Positions 52,423 through 64,000 of a DNA stretch of 64,000 bases are shown one piece after another (position 1 is the first letter of the stretch; each line of letters begins with the position of its first letter). The DNA comes from Agapanthus africanus (Eukaryota > Streptophyta > Magnoliopsida > Asparagales > Amaryllidaceae), in contig CM057337.1 in assembly GCA_030015575.1 (NCBI GenBank), positions 378,533,582 to 378,597,581 of the forward strand, given 5' to 3'. The translations under genes were made by a program, and so were the position numbers. The notes below the pieces were generated by a model that worked only from the letters and a program-made list of their open reading frames with translations, searched no databases and was not told the DNA's origin.

Positions 52423-54062
52423 TGTTTTTTATATGTATACCCTAGAGGCTATTACTGTACATGTGATGTATATTGTAGTGGATGCTTGGACATATATAGG
52501 GAGGACTTTCTTGATCGACATGATAGTATGCTATCTGTTTGCTCTTTATCTTAACAAGTAGATTTGTATTGTGATACTGTCTTGCTCTCACATGTTGTTA
52601 AAGCCCTTAGGATGTGTACTTGACTACTAGGACTATGATGGAGATCATACTAGTGGGGCCAAGGGTAGTCCACAAGTACACCCTATAATTGTTCCTAGTC
52701 ATGGGAGTATCGAGACAGGGCATCAATACTCCAGAGTAGTCTAGCGTATGCGCTTCTCGACCCATATGATGTGCGATGGATGATCCCATATCCATTGGTG
52801 TTTGACATCAGAGAAGGTATACAGGTGCTCAATGGAGACTGGGTACACTGAACGGACTTGCCAAGAACTCCTAGATGGTATTATACCTATCGTCAGATAG
52901 CAGTTCTCTGGGGACACTGGTACAGGTTAGTCTGTCGACCAGAGATCGTCATAGAGTCTTGTGTGATTCCCACTGTGCTTTGATTTTGACCATACCACGG
53001 TCAAGAGATCGTGCAAAATGGTGGTTTCTGGGTACAGTCCCGACTCACATGGAGGTAATGAGCGATAGTTAGATTCGTCTCTCCCGGTTTTAAGAGTTGA
53101 TGTTGCGCTATGCTCGATTGTCCATAACATGAAATCCCTGGCTAGGGTTGCTGAGATCTACTGGTAAGTGTTATCTGTAGTTTCTCAAACCGTTATGGAC
53201 CTTGCATCGGTATGACTTATAAGGCTATTGGGGTCGATGTTATACCACCCCCAGGCTGTGATATGCGACATATCAGACGAAGAGACCGGACTGTACGGTA
53301 ATGTTACTGATTGGATTCGTAGGAGTATGAGCAGGCTTGCTTGTTGATTTTCTGATCGCTCAATACCCGGGTTACCGTTACGTTTAGCAGACCGCTTGCG
53401 GCTTGTGGGTTTTGATATGATCATCACCTACTGCCGGCGTATTGACGAGTCTTTAAAGTCCTACACAGAGGTTTCCTAGTTCATGTGAAACGGTGTAGGA
53501 GCACATATGTGATATGTGCGAGACCGAGAATAATACGTGTTTGTGATACCGCATTCTATTCTCGCGATATGTGATATCGGACGGTTATATATGATATAGA
53601 CGGGTTATCGGATTAAGTGTTGATTCGATAAGTTGATTCATATGATATTAGTCGGCTGTATGTGATATAGCCGAATTATTAAATCAAGTGTTGATTTGAT
53701 AATTTAATGTATAATTATATATTTGATATATTAACTTACATTAACTAATATTTGCTTACTAAGTATTCTTTTTCTCACTTGTGTGCATGTAGGATATATG
53801 TGATATATATTAATGTACATTTTATTGTGTCATGATTGATGATACATGATTCATGGGTGTCTGAGACTTACACCATGCTTGATATAATGTAGGGTTTATA
53901 ATTATCTTAGTAATTCAAAATTGGATGGATATTTGGCGCGGCTACAAGCTTGTAGAAACATTGACCAAGTCCACCATTTTTTTTTCACTTGTAGATAATT
54001 ATTGACCCAACCATTATACTAACCATAGTCAAGTCTCTACAAGGGTTAGTGTATGACACTAA
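52423..54062 (+). mobile_element. Copia-B1 right LTR, 5' part
   Basis: Begins TGTTTTTTATATG (a decayed TGTTAGTTATATG) and matches 8585-10240. Its palindrome is degraded to CCCTGGCTAGGG. Cut at 54062, after GTGTATGACACTAA, by Copia-B3. Confidence 0.88.
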
Positions 54063-56253
54063 TGTTAGTGATATGTATGCCCTAGAGGCCATTACTGTAC
54101 ATATGATATATATTGTAGTGGATGCTTCGACATATATATGGAGGACTTTCTTGCTCGACATGATAGTATGCTATCTGGTTGCTCTTTATCTTAAGATGTA
54201 CTCTAATTGTCTCTATGTTACATGTTGATAAAGCCCTTAGGATGAGTACTTGACTACCAGGACTATGATGCAGATCATACTAGTGGGGACAGAGTAGTCG
54301 CTAAGTACATCCTTCAAATGTTCGTAGTCATAGGTGTATCGAGACAGGGCATCGATATACCAGAGTAGACTTGCGTATAGCTTCTCGACCTATGTAGATG
54401 GGCGATGGATGATCCCATATACATTGGTGTTTGACATCAGAGAAAGTATACGGGTGCTCAATGGAGACTTGGTACACTGGACGGACTCGCCAAGAACTCC
54501 CAGATGGTATTATACCTCACGTCAGATGGCAGTTCTTTGGTGACACCGGTACAGATTAGTCTATAGACCCAAGATCGTCATAGAGTCTTGTGTGATTCCC
54601 ACTGTACTTTGATTTCCGCCTTACCACGTTCAAGAGAACGTGCAAAACGGTGGCTTTTGGGTACAGTCCCGAATCACATGGAGGCAATGAGTGATAGGAG
54701 GGGTTTCGTCTCTCCCGGTATTGGGAGTTGATGTTGTGCTGCGTTCGATTGGCTATAACTGAAAGTCCCTGGACAGGGTTGCTGAGATTTACTGGTAAGT
54801 GTAATCAGTAGTTTCTCGAACTGTTATGGACCTCATATCGACACGACTTATTGGTTACTAGGGTCTGACGTTTACTACCCCTAGACTAGATACGTAACAT
54901 ATCAGACGAAGAGACCGGACTGTACGGGAGTGTTACTGATTGGATTCACAGGAGAATGTACAGTCTTGCTTGTTGATCTTCTGATCGCTCAATACCTGGG
55001 TGGCTGTTACGTTTAGCTGACCGCTTGCAGCTTGTGGGTGTTTGATATGATCATCACCTACTGCCGGCGTATTGACGATTCTTTAGAGTCCTACACAGAG
55101 GTTTCTTGGCTCAGGCAAAACGGAGTAGGAGCACTTATGTGATATGTACGGGATACCGTATTAGATTCTCATGATATGCCATATCGGACGGGTATATGTG
55201 ATATAGCCAGGTCATCGGATCAAGTGTTGATTCGATGAACTGATACAGATTATATTAGTCGGTTATTTGATAAATAGCTAGATTATCGGATCAAGTGTTG
55301 ATTCGATAATTTAATTTATAATTATATTTGTGATATATTACGTTACATTAACTAATATAAACTCGCTTTATTGATTCTTTTTCTCACTTGGATAATACAT
55401 TGATGTATATACGATATATGTTAATTGTATTATTTTATTTTGTTACATTAAATATTATATATGTGATATATAATATTGTAACATATTAGGGTTACAAAGG
55501 TAACAAAGGTTTTGAGATTTAACCATGCTAGGGTTTGGATTAGGGTTAAGCTTTTGGATTAGGTTTTGGATGAGCTTTGAGGAAGCTTCATGAAGATTTG
55601 ACTTTGTTCATTTTCTTTGTTTTCTGGAGAGATATTTGTTAACCCAACCCAACCTTATCCCATGGTAAGGTCTCTACAAGGGTCAAGCATGTCATGCTTA
55701 ACCCTAGGTTGCATTTCTAACCTAAAAGAATTATTCATTATTCATAACAAAAGTTTTCTTCTTCTTCTTCCTCTCTTGAAAAAGCATCACTAGGTTTTGG
55801 GTTTGTGATGATTTTAAGTGAGAAATTGAAAACAAAAGAGGGAAAAACTCCTACTTCATCATCCTCATCTATTCTAGCCACCTAGATTAGGATGTTTGCT
55901 TTACTAATACTTGATTAGTGAAGCAAGAGCTTGGGTTTGAGATTCTTTAAGGTAGATCATCTTATTATGTGATGATTAGAAGCAAGGATGCATCATTCTC
56001 TTCATGGAGCCTCTCTAGAGTCTTGGTACTTGATGATCGCAGCGAAGGGACCTCAACACGGAGCTTATGAAGCGAAGGAACGGACTACAATGGTTGTAAT
56101 CCCTAACTCTTAGATGTTAAAGTGCTAACATGCTAGTATTGTTTGATTCTCTAGTTAATGATCTAGGTTTAAGGTTATCTATAATGGCAAATTTTTTAAA
56201 TTGGCATGAGAGATGCCACCCGAAACCTTGCTGCCATTGTAGGTATCACAACA
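54063..56253 (+). mobile_element. Copia-B3 5' LTR
   Basis: 2191 bp, TGTTAGTGATATG...ACAACA. Palindrome degraded to CCCTGGACAGGG near 54770. Paired ATCAAGTGTTGATTCGAT repeats at about 55219 and 55290. Confidence 0.9.
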
Positions 56254-56435
56254 AAGGTATCGGAGCCTAGCTAGAGAATTAAACGGATAAGTGTAGGATT
56301 ACGAAACCGAAACAACTCAAAAACACCCGATATCAAACCCTAGTTTCGGTCGATTTTAAAATGAGCTCTAAAAAATTTTCAAACAAGTGTAGAATCATGT
56401 ATGAGATACATAGTGAACATACCCCAAACCTGGAC

Positions 56436-56466
56436 CCATGTGCTCTGATTTTGGCCCAGCACATGG
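56436..56466. repeat. Hairpin in the dyad slot of B3
   Basis: CCATGTGCT (56436-56444) and AGCACATGG (56458-56466), perfect 9-bp arms; the loop contains GATTTTGG. The hairpin in B1 is related (GATTTTGG between TGCTCG and CGAGCA on the minus strand). Not of the CCGCGG type. Confidence 0.78.
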
Positions 56467-58359
56467 CAAGGAAATCCGAGCAGGAAGGCCCCTTGGTGGG
56501 TTTGGAGCTCCAGTTTTGGGTGGTGTTCAAATCTCTAGGGTTGGTACTTCAGGTATTGTTTATTTTTGCTTAATTTGCATGAGATGTTTATTTACTAAAA
56601 ATTTAATTCGGAGTGTTTCGTATTTGCAATTCTATCTTCGTTTCAGTTTGTTTATATATTGTTAAAAAGTTCGAACGGATATCAATAACTCACTTTTTCC
56701 CCTGTCGGAAAATTTCTAAGTGTTTGATTTTTCCTTAGTTAAAGAACATTCAAATATCGTATAAGTAACATGGTGGACCCTCTAGAAGAACGAAAACCTT
56801 AACTCGATTATGTGAGCATCAGAACCACCTCTAAACCTTAGGGTTTGTGGTAGTTCGGCATTACCACATGTGCGGCGTTGGTTTGACCCTTCTACAACTG
56901 GTCCATTGCTACTGTGGCATGTGATGGATGCTCTTAAACTAAGTTCAAGTGTTGAGCAAATAGGGAAATTTTAGGTGTTTGTTGATTCAATCGGAGTGTT
57001 TAACATCGTCTAACTTTTTCTGTAATGTGATACAAAATTTGGAATCCACATGTAGTTATGAGATAACTAATTTGAATGTTATAAATCTAGCAGTTTAGTC
57101 TCAGTTGATCGGTTGCCACGGGATTTTGATGCGATCAAAAGTCCTTCGCAATCACGTAGTGTATGTGGATACTCGCCGGGTAAACTTAATAGATAGCCAT
57201 GCACCAAAGCCCCGACCAAGTGACTGTAGGAGAACCCCGTCGCCAAAAGCATCCATTCGGGTGCTCGCGGCAGCGGTGTTCCACCTTAGTGCACTTCGTC
57301 AACGGTATCGGGGGGTGCGGCTGTCTACTAAAGTTTCCGACGAGCATTCGATCAGGATGTTGGGAATCTTCTTGAATTGCTCGATTAGATATTGAAAAGC
57401 TTTTTCGAGATCGAGACTAAAATGTGGGGTTTATAATTGTTAGGCATCCGATGTCTAAGGAATTCATTTGGTTAGGCATGTGATGTCTAAGGTGGTTGCG
57501 GATTCCAACTGTTGTAGTTTTTCATTTTCTTTTCTGCGACCGTAAGTGTAATATGTGGTGTATCGCCGGTTTTGTTCCTATACATCAACGACAATTGGGA
57601 TACGCATATTTACTTACGTTGATGACATGTGATGTTATGTGTTGCTGTGATATGTTATATTGGATCGTCGTGTTTTAAATAGCCGGGGGTTTTATGTGAG
57701 ATGACGGTTTTTATTTTCATTCATGTAAAACTCATTGTATGTAATATTCTTTTATTGGGGCACTTCCGGGTTGAGCTCGATGTCACCATTGTATATTATT
57801 AACTTTTCCGAATTAGGATAGACCCAAGGCAAGGAACATAAGCAACCGGGTTCTAGGGTCCAATGGAGACCATCTCGAGGAGTCGAGACCGGGTGTCCGA
57901 ACTCTAGAATTAGTAGGGTTGCTTGCCGCTCTCGTAGGGGTCTAGAGGTGTGGGATTGGCTATTCATCGCGACCGTGGAATCCGTGTTTTATACAGGCTC
58001 AAAATAAAACACGGACAACCTAGTATATCCAATATTTCATATGTTTCTTCTGCTGCGATATTTGTGATGTGATCATTTGATATATTGATGAGATGAATAC
58101 AGGATATAGTATATGTGATATATTATATAGACGTTACTTATGTTTTACACCCGCGCTAGCACTGCCCCGCACTGTCGTTAGTTACCTAACCTAACGGTGC
58201 ACGAGAGGACATCGAGGCGAATGCGGATGGCATAAGCGTACGTTGTATTTATCTGTGATGTTTAGGTAAACATAGAAGATGGGACTTCATTAACGAGATT
58301 AATGAAATAAAAGAAACCTAAAAATATTATAGAAACTTGTCTCGAAAACTGGTAGCTCT

Positions 58360-58615
58360 AGTTCTTGCTTTGCATAGCGGTGTTCCTTGCAGAATATCCA
58401 GCACCTTATTCGATAAGGAAAGAGCCGAGATCCCTTCACCGGGCGTGACCTCTTTAGCAATAACTGGCAGATGCTACAACTTCGGTTTTGTCTTTTGATT
58501 GCTTTTCTAGTTCTTTCTTTGCATAGTGGTATTTGTGAAATATCCTACACCTTATTCGATAAGGAAAGAGCCGAGATCCCTTCACCGAGAGTGACCTCTT
58601 TAGCAAAACTGGTAA
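58360..58615 (+). repeat. Two tandem leader units of about 144 bp (B3)
   Basis: Units beginning at CTTTGCATAG.GGT near 58370 and 58514, each with CACCTTATTCGATAAGGAAA and CCGAGATCCCTTCACCG. Confidence 0.8.
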
Positions 58616-58744
58616 AAGACTTAAAAACACTCCTTTTCAAAATCACTCGATTCTACGACGATATCAAGTTCATTACGCAAAGGGTTTTTCTTAAAAACCT
58701 GTCGTAGCCCTCCGTCATTTCAGATAAATACTACTTAATATTCG

Positions 58745-58777
58745 TGCAATGTTTGTTGAGCTCCGTCAAGACGTAGT
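58745..58777 (+). other. Leader hairpin 1 of B3
   Basis: Apex TTTGTTGAGCTCCGTCAAG. The outer stem is decayed (CAATG opposite CGTAG). Confidence 0.55.
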
Positions 58778-58834
58778 ATGCGGTAGCTGACTAGTGCTTA
58801 TCTGCTGCATACGATGCGATTGGTTTAGGTTAGT

Positions 58835-58870
58835 CGTGCGGCCTTGTTGACCTCCGCCAAGAGTCGTGCG
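58835..58870 (+). other. Leader hairpin 2 of B3
   Basis: Outer stem CGTGCGGC/GTCGTGCG; apex TTGTTGACCTCCGCCAAG. Confidence 0.68.
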
Positions 58871-58918
58871 GGTGGGTTTATTTCAATCAAGAAATGACGG
58901 GTTGAACTTGACTAGTAG

Positions 58919-58952
58919 CCTATGGTTTGTTGACCTCCGTCAATGTCATAGG
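58919..58952 (+). other. Leader hairpin 3 of B3
   Basis: Outer stem CCTATGG/TCATAGG; apex TTTGTTGACCTCCGTCAAT with inner stem TTGAC/GTCAA and loop CTCC. Confidence 0.75.
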
Positions 58953-59392
58953 ATGCTAGGGGCAAAAAATTATCGGGAATTTCAAGTGTTGAAATTTGCA
59001 ATGAGATTGCATACCTTCTATGAGATAGTTGGATCCCGATACCCACTGCGTGTAAGAGTTACTCCTGCGAGAATTTTACACATCACAATTAGCCGATCAA
59101 GTAGGTGTCTAGAAAGGTATTAATGGGGTTATGCCCGTGGGAAAATGAGGTTTATTTTAATTAGGTCCGTGCGCATGTACGGGGAACCTCCCTCAAAATA
59201 CCGGCACTGGCCTGGCTAAAAGATTGGCGAATTTGTAGGGTGTAATTAATCCCGGCTAGTCTTTCCTTTTAGGGTTTGAAGGAAGATTTGACTAAAACGG
59301 TGGGAGCCATCCTGATTAGATATATTAATAACCAATCTAATCTTGCAAGAGCATACGCTGAGTGTTTTCTTCTCTCTCTCCAGGTAGCGACC

Positions 59393-59497
59393 ATGTCACG
59401 CCTTAATCAAGATAATAATACGGATGTATTGACCAAACCAGCTTGTTACACTGAGCTAGGGATCATTGGTCCCGCTCCAACTTATAATTGTTATTAG
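59393..59497 (+). pseudogene. Gag N-terminal stub of Copia-B3 (34 codons)
   Basis: ATG at 59393 in the same context as B1. Encodes MSRLNQDNNTDVLTKPACYT and ends at a TAG. Almost the same peptide begins the B1 frame, so the stub is a family feature. The protease region found in B1 and B2 is deleted here: the sequence goes straight to the CCGAACCTGATATACAACAT block. Confidence 0.65.
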
Positions 59498-61907
59498 ACA
59501 CCGAACCTGATATACAACATCATATCAGTCTCTTTATTTAGTAAAGAAGGATATAATTTTGTAGTGTTGTATAATTTTTTGAACATTTTCTTATATCAAG
59601 AGTTTATCGGTTAAGGTACGTTGTCTAAAAGCATAGACGTTCTAAATCAAAGCAAAGTTCTTGACGTACAGAACACACACAAGAGGAAGAGTTCAATAAT
59701 ACTTCTTGAGGCATTGTAGACTAGGTCATATCAATGCGACCTGACTAGCTGATGTTACATAAAGATGCATATTTAAATCAGTTTGGATTTACATATTGTG
59801 AAACTTGCCAGTCATGTCTCCAAGATAAGATGACCATAGCTCCGTTTATTGGAAACAGAGAATGAGTTAGTGAACTCTTGGGATTGATACATGATGATGT
59901 ATGTAGGTCCCCTGTCTACACATGCCAGGACTTGTTCTTTGTACTTCATTACATTCACTGATTATTTCACAAGATTCGGACATATGTTCCTGTTGAAACA
60001 CAAGTCTGAACCTTTTGAGAAATTCAATGAATATAAGTTAGAAGTAGAGAACCAAAACAGGTATAAGTATTATTTCCTACGATGAGATGAGGGAGGAGAA
60101 TACTTGAACACGGAATTCCTGGACTATTCTAAAGGAGAATGAGATTCTCCCTCAGTATTACTCCTCCGAATACACCACAGTACGTCGGTGCATCGGGACG
60201 GAGCAATCGCACCCTATGTGATATGGTGTGCTCTATGATGAGAACTACTGAGTTGCCTATTTCCTTTTAGGGGTTATGCACTTGAGAAGTTGCATACCTA
60301 TTGAATAGGGTTCCAACCAAATCAGGTGCCTAGCACTCCATATGCGATATGGTATGGGAAGAGCCCATCTCTTAATGAAGTAAAGATTTAGGGTTGTCCG
60401 GCCAATGTCTAAAAGCAAAATCCGGACAAGCTCGAGGCAAGATCAGTTCTGTCGAAGTTTGTTGGATATCCCAAGCGTTTGCAAGGGAATATCTTCTACC
60501 AAACTGAGAAACAAAAGTTATTTTGTTTTCTCAGCATGCCACCTTTTGGAATGGGAATTTCTTGTGAAGAAATTATTGGTTAGGAGGTAGAACTGGAAAG
60601 AGTTCCAGCTATACAAACTACAGCTGATGATTTGGTAGAACCGGAAGATTCAATAGCACCCAACGAACCTCAGCCTCTCCGCTAATCTAGTAGGGTTCCT
60701 CATCCACCTGAGAGATACTTCGGTTTCTCTATGACAGTGGGAGCGAGGATTGCATCACGAGATGATGACCCAACTAGTTTCATGCAGGTCATCAAGAGTT
60801 GTGACTCTGTGAGAATGGCTGGATGCTAAGTGATCTGAAATGGAATCCATATACACCAACAAATTATGGACTTTAGTTGCTTTATCTGAAGAGTTAAATC
60901 CCCATCAGGAGCAAGTATATCTTGAGAAGATTACTTGGTGTACATGGAAAAGTTGAGACTTTCAAAGCTATGCTTAAGTCCATCTAAATCCTACTTGCAC
61001 TGCTACATACCATGACTATGATATCTGGCGGTTGGGTGTCAGGACTGCTTTTCTAAATAGTGATTTAGAAGAGAGCGTCTATAAGTACACAGCCAGAGGT
61101 CTTCGTTGACAGTAGGAGCAGCGGAAACGTGTGCAAGTTGCTTTTTGGGTTAAACCAGGTATCACGGAGTTGGAACATCTGTTTTGATGTGGTAGTCAAA
61201 GAGTCTGACTTCATCAAAATGGTAGATGAACCTAGTATATACAAAAAGGTAGTAGGGAGTATGGTGGTGATCCTCGTATAGTACGTGGATGACATACTCT
61301 TGATAGGAAAGGAGTTTCCTATGCTGTGCTTGGTCAATCTCCTCTTATCATAAGGATTCTCCATAGGATCAAGCTGATACATCCTAAATCCTGGTTTTTA
61401 GATCTATGAGATAGATCTAATTGGATGTTATGGTTCTCACTAGGTGTAGTGAGATGGTATCAATCTATCCTAGGGAGAATCACTGGATAGGATCCATGCT
61501 GATAAGGTCGACTTAATATCAGTCAACGGCATTGTCTTTACACTCAGTGGAGGGACGGTATGTTGGAAGAGTTCCAAGCTAGATACTGAGGCAAACTAGA
61601 CGATTAAAGGCAAGATACATCGTTACCAAGGATGCTACCAAAGAGGCAGTATGGATATATATAAGTTCATGAGATGAACTTTGTTCCTACCATTGTGTGA
61701 CAATTCTTAGGCAGTATCACCTGATCATGGATATGGTTGATCACCAGGGAGATCGAGGATAGGAGAGTATATTCAGATGAAAATAGCGTGGATCCACTCA
61801 CAAAGGCCTATTTCCCAGTAGAGACTTTTATGGGATGGTTGAGTATGAGACACCTCAACCACAGCTGATTGTTGGGTATGAGATACTGCAACAGATGGCC
61901 CTAGTGC
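59498..61907 (+). pseudogene. Copia-B3 decayed pol
   Basis: Pieces in order: HHCC zinc region (about 59705-59825), KHKSEPFEKFNEYKLEVENQ (about 60000), integrase end (about 60300-60560), PHPPERYF linker (about 60700), RT pieces with a degraded YVDD region (tag-YVDDILL near 61280), and RNase H pieces (61500-61800). Many stops and frameshifts. Non-functional. Confidence 0.82.
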
Positions 61908-61918
61908 AAGTGGGAGAT
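61908..61918 (+). other. Polypurine tract (Copia-B3)
   Basis: AAGTGGGAGAT directly before the 3' LTR. Confidence 0.9.
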
Positions 61919-64000
61919 TGTTAGTGATATGTATGCCCTAGAGGCCATTACTGTACATATGATGTATATTGTAATGGATGCTTGGACATATATATAGAGG
62001 ACTTTCTTGCTCGACATGATAATTTGCTATCTGGTTGCTCTTTATCTTAACATGTACTCTAATTGTCTCTATATTACATGTTGATAAAGCCCTTAGGATG
62101 AGTACTTGACTACCAGGACTATGATGCAGATCATACTAGTGGGGATAGAGTAGTCGCTACGTACTTCCTTCAAATGTTCGTAGTCATAGGTGTATCGAGA
62201 CAGGGCATCGATATACCAGAGTAGACTAGCGTATAGCTTCTCAACCCATGTAGATGGGCGATGGATGATCCCATATCCATTTGTGTTTGACATCAGAGAA
62301 AGTATACGGGTGCTCAGTGGAGACTGGGTACACTGGACGGACTCTCCGAGAACTCCCAGATGGTATTATACCTCACGTCAGATGGCAGTTCTCTGGTGAC
62401 ACTGGTACAGGTTAGTCTGTAGACCCGAGATCGTCATAGAGTCTTGTGTGATTCCCACTGTGCTTTGATTTCCACCTTGCCACGTTCAAGTGAACGTGCA
62501 AAACGGTGGCTTTTGGGTACAGTCCCGAATAACATGGAGGCAATGAGCGATAGGAGGGGTTTCGTCTCTCCCGGTATTGGGAGTTAATGTTGCGCTGTGT
62601 TCGATTGGCTATAACTGAAAATCCCTGGCCAGGGTTGCTGAGATTTACTGGTAAGTGTTATCAGTAGTTTCTCGAACTGTTATGGACGTCATATCGACAC
62701 GACTTATCGCTTACTGGGGTCTGACGTTTACTACCCCTAGACTAGATATGCGACATATCAGACGAAAAAACCGGACTGTACGGTAGTGTTACTGATTGGA
62801 TTCACAGGATAATGTACAGGCTTGCTTGTTGATCTTCTGATCTCTCAATACCTGGGTGGGTGTTACGTTTAGATGACCGCTTGCAGCTTGTGGGTGTTTG
62901 ATATGATCATCACCTACTGCCGACGTCTTGACGATTCTTTAGAGTCCTACACAGAGGTTTCCTGGCTCAGGAAAAATGGAGCAGGAGCACATTTGTGATA
63001 TGTGCAAGATACCATATTAGATTCTCGCGATATGTGATATCGGCCGGGTATATGTGGTATAGCCGGGTCATCGGATCAAGTGTTGATTCGATGAACTGAT
63101 ACAAATTATATTAGTCGGTTATTTGATAAATAGCCTGATTATCGGATCAAGTGTTAATTCGATAATTTAATGTATAATTATATATGCGACATATTACGTT
63201 ATATTAACTAATGTAAGCTCGCTTTATTAATTCTTTTTCTCACTTGAATATTGCATTGATGTATATACAATATATGTTAATTGTATTATTTTATTTTGTT
63301 ACATTAAATATTATATATGTGATATATAATATTGTAACATGTTAGGGTTACAAATGCAACAATGGTTTTGAGATTTAACCATGTTAGGGTTTGGATTAGG
63401 GTTAAGCATTTGGATTATGTTTTGAATGAGCTTTGAGGAAGCTTCATGAAGGTTTGACTTTGTCCATTTTCTTTGATATTTTGGAGAGATACTTTTCAAC
63501 CCAACCCAAACCTTAACCCATGGTAATGTCCTTACAAGTGTTAAGCGTGTCATGCTTAACCCTAGGTTGAATTTCTAACCTAAAAGAATAATTCATTTTT
63601 CATCACAAAAGTTTTCTTCTTCTTCTTCCTCTCTTGAAAAACCTTCACTAGCTTTTGGGTTTGTAATGATTTTAAGTGAGAAATTTAAAACAAAAGAGAG
63701 AAAAATTCCTTTTTCATCATTCTCATCTATTCTAGCCACTTAGATTAGCGTGTTTTCTTTACTAATACTTGATTAGTGAAGCAAGAGCTTGAGTTTGAGA
63801 TTCTTCAAGGTAGATCAACTTAGTATTTGAAGATTACAAACAAGGTTGCATCATTCTCTTCATGGAGCCTCTTTCGAGTCCGGGTACTTGATGATCGCAG
63901 CGAAAGGACCTCAACACGGAGCTTATGAAGCGAAGGAATGGACTACAAAGGTTGTAATCCCTAACTCTTAAATGTTAAAGTGTTAACATGCTAGTATTGT
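61919..64000 (+). mobile_element. Copia-B3 3' LTR, cut by the window edge
   Basis: Begins TGTTAGTGATATG and matches 54063-56141. CCCTGGCCAGGG intact near 62622. A small minus-strand frame at 63311-63553 is not a recognisable gene. Confidence 0.9.

Larger units (their letters stand above)
8585..54062 (+). mobile_element. Copia-B1, old Ty1/copia element split by three nested insertions
   Basis: Composite host element. In order: 5' LTR 8585-10296; rearranged leader 10297-13302; short gag/protease frame 13303-13692; pol remnants 13693-14519, 21449-22218, 32323-33030 and 52280-52411; PPT 52412-52422; right LTR from 52423. Gypsy-D, Copia-A and Gypsy-C interrupt it, each with a perfect 5-bp TSD whose flanks rejoin pol in order (integrase, then RT, then RNase H). 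Both LTRs share variants not found in B2 or B3, such as GGGGCCAAGGGTAGTCC near 8816 and 52651, so they are one pair. Its right LTR is cut at 54062 by Copia-B3, so its own TSD cannot be checked. Confidence 0.85.
56254..59392 (+). mobile_element. Copia-B3 leader
   Basis: Begins with a decayed PBS (GGTATCGGAGCC at about 56256). A CCATGTGCT/AGCACATGG hairpin at 56436-56466 occupies the dyad slot. Further conserved blocks follow as in B2, with tandem units (58360-58615) and three apex hairpins (58745-58952). Ends in the pyrimidine tract and GGTAGCGACC before the ATG. No coding region seen in the open frames at 56361-57395. Confidence 0.8.
54063..64000 (+). mobile_element. Copia-B3, non-autonomous copia element running off the window
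   Basis: 5' LTR 54063-56253, leader to 59392, short frame 59393-59497, decayed pol to 61905, PPT 61908-61918, 3' LTR from 61919 to beyond the window. At 64000 the 3' LTR is about 110 bp short of its expected end, judged from the 5' copy. It inserted in the right LTR of B1; its left flank is ACTAA, and the right copy is not visible. Confidence 0.9.

Noticed and set aside
1..64000. Cellular genes, CRISPR arrays, bacterial operons, rRNA or organellar DNA
   Set aside because: No supporting motif on either strand; essentially every stretch is assigned to an LTR element or its remnant.

Overview
This window is intergenic plant DNA made almost entirely of nested LTR retrotransposons. I see no cellular protein gene, tRNA, rRNA or CRISPR array. 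The evidence for a plant nuclear genome is the set of Ty1/copia elements primed by initiator tRNA-Met, the Ty3/gypsy elements primed by a tRNA-Asp-like site, 5-bp target-site duplications (TSDs), and nesting several levels deep. The species cannot be read from the sequence; a large-genome angiosperm fits best. Element names below (Copia-A, Copia-B1 to B5, Gypsy-C, D, E) are local labels.

Layout. 1-3614 is the 5' part of a minus-strand copia element (B4), inserted in the leader of another minus-strand copia element (B5, 3615-6637). 6638-8584 is a gypsy LTR end plus leader (E). From 8585 to at least 54062 lies one old copia element, B1, split by three later insertions: Gypsy-D at 14520-21443 (TSD CCTAT), Copia-A at 22219-32317 (TSD CCTTG), and Gypsy-C at 33031-52274 (TSD GTTAA). 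Gypsy-C is itself split in its left LTR by Copia-B2 at 33747-44117 (TSD ACCCT). Copia-B3 (54063 to beyond 64000) sits in the right LTR of B1. Removing the insertions rejoins each host element in the expected order.

The only near-intact coding element is Copia-A. It has two 2032-bp LTRs with about six differences by eye, a good PBS and PPT, and a gag-protease-integrase-RT-RNase H frame broken by what looks like one extra A in an A-run at 28332-28338. The B family is related to A in LTR and leader modules, but its copies lack most of gag and carry decayed pol, so they look non-autonomous. Gypsy-C has an Athila-like gag and protease but no RT or integrase. Gypsy-D has neither gag nor pol that I recognise; it carries an unfamiliar Ser/Pro-rich, acidic frame. 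C and D share a tRNA-Asp-type PBS, LTR 3' ends and a long conserved 3' internal block.

Two RNA/DNA-structure signals stand out. First, A, B1, B2 and B3 each carry three leader hairpins whose outer stems covary between elements. The apex sequence is the same (or nearly so) in all three hairpins of one element but differs between elements. Second, a GC-rich CCGCGG dyad module occurs in both copia and gypsy elements, in leaders or LTRs, within otherwise AT-rich DNA. All comparisons were made by eye.
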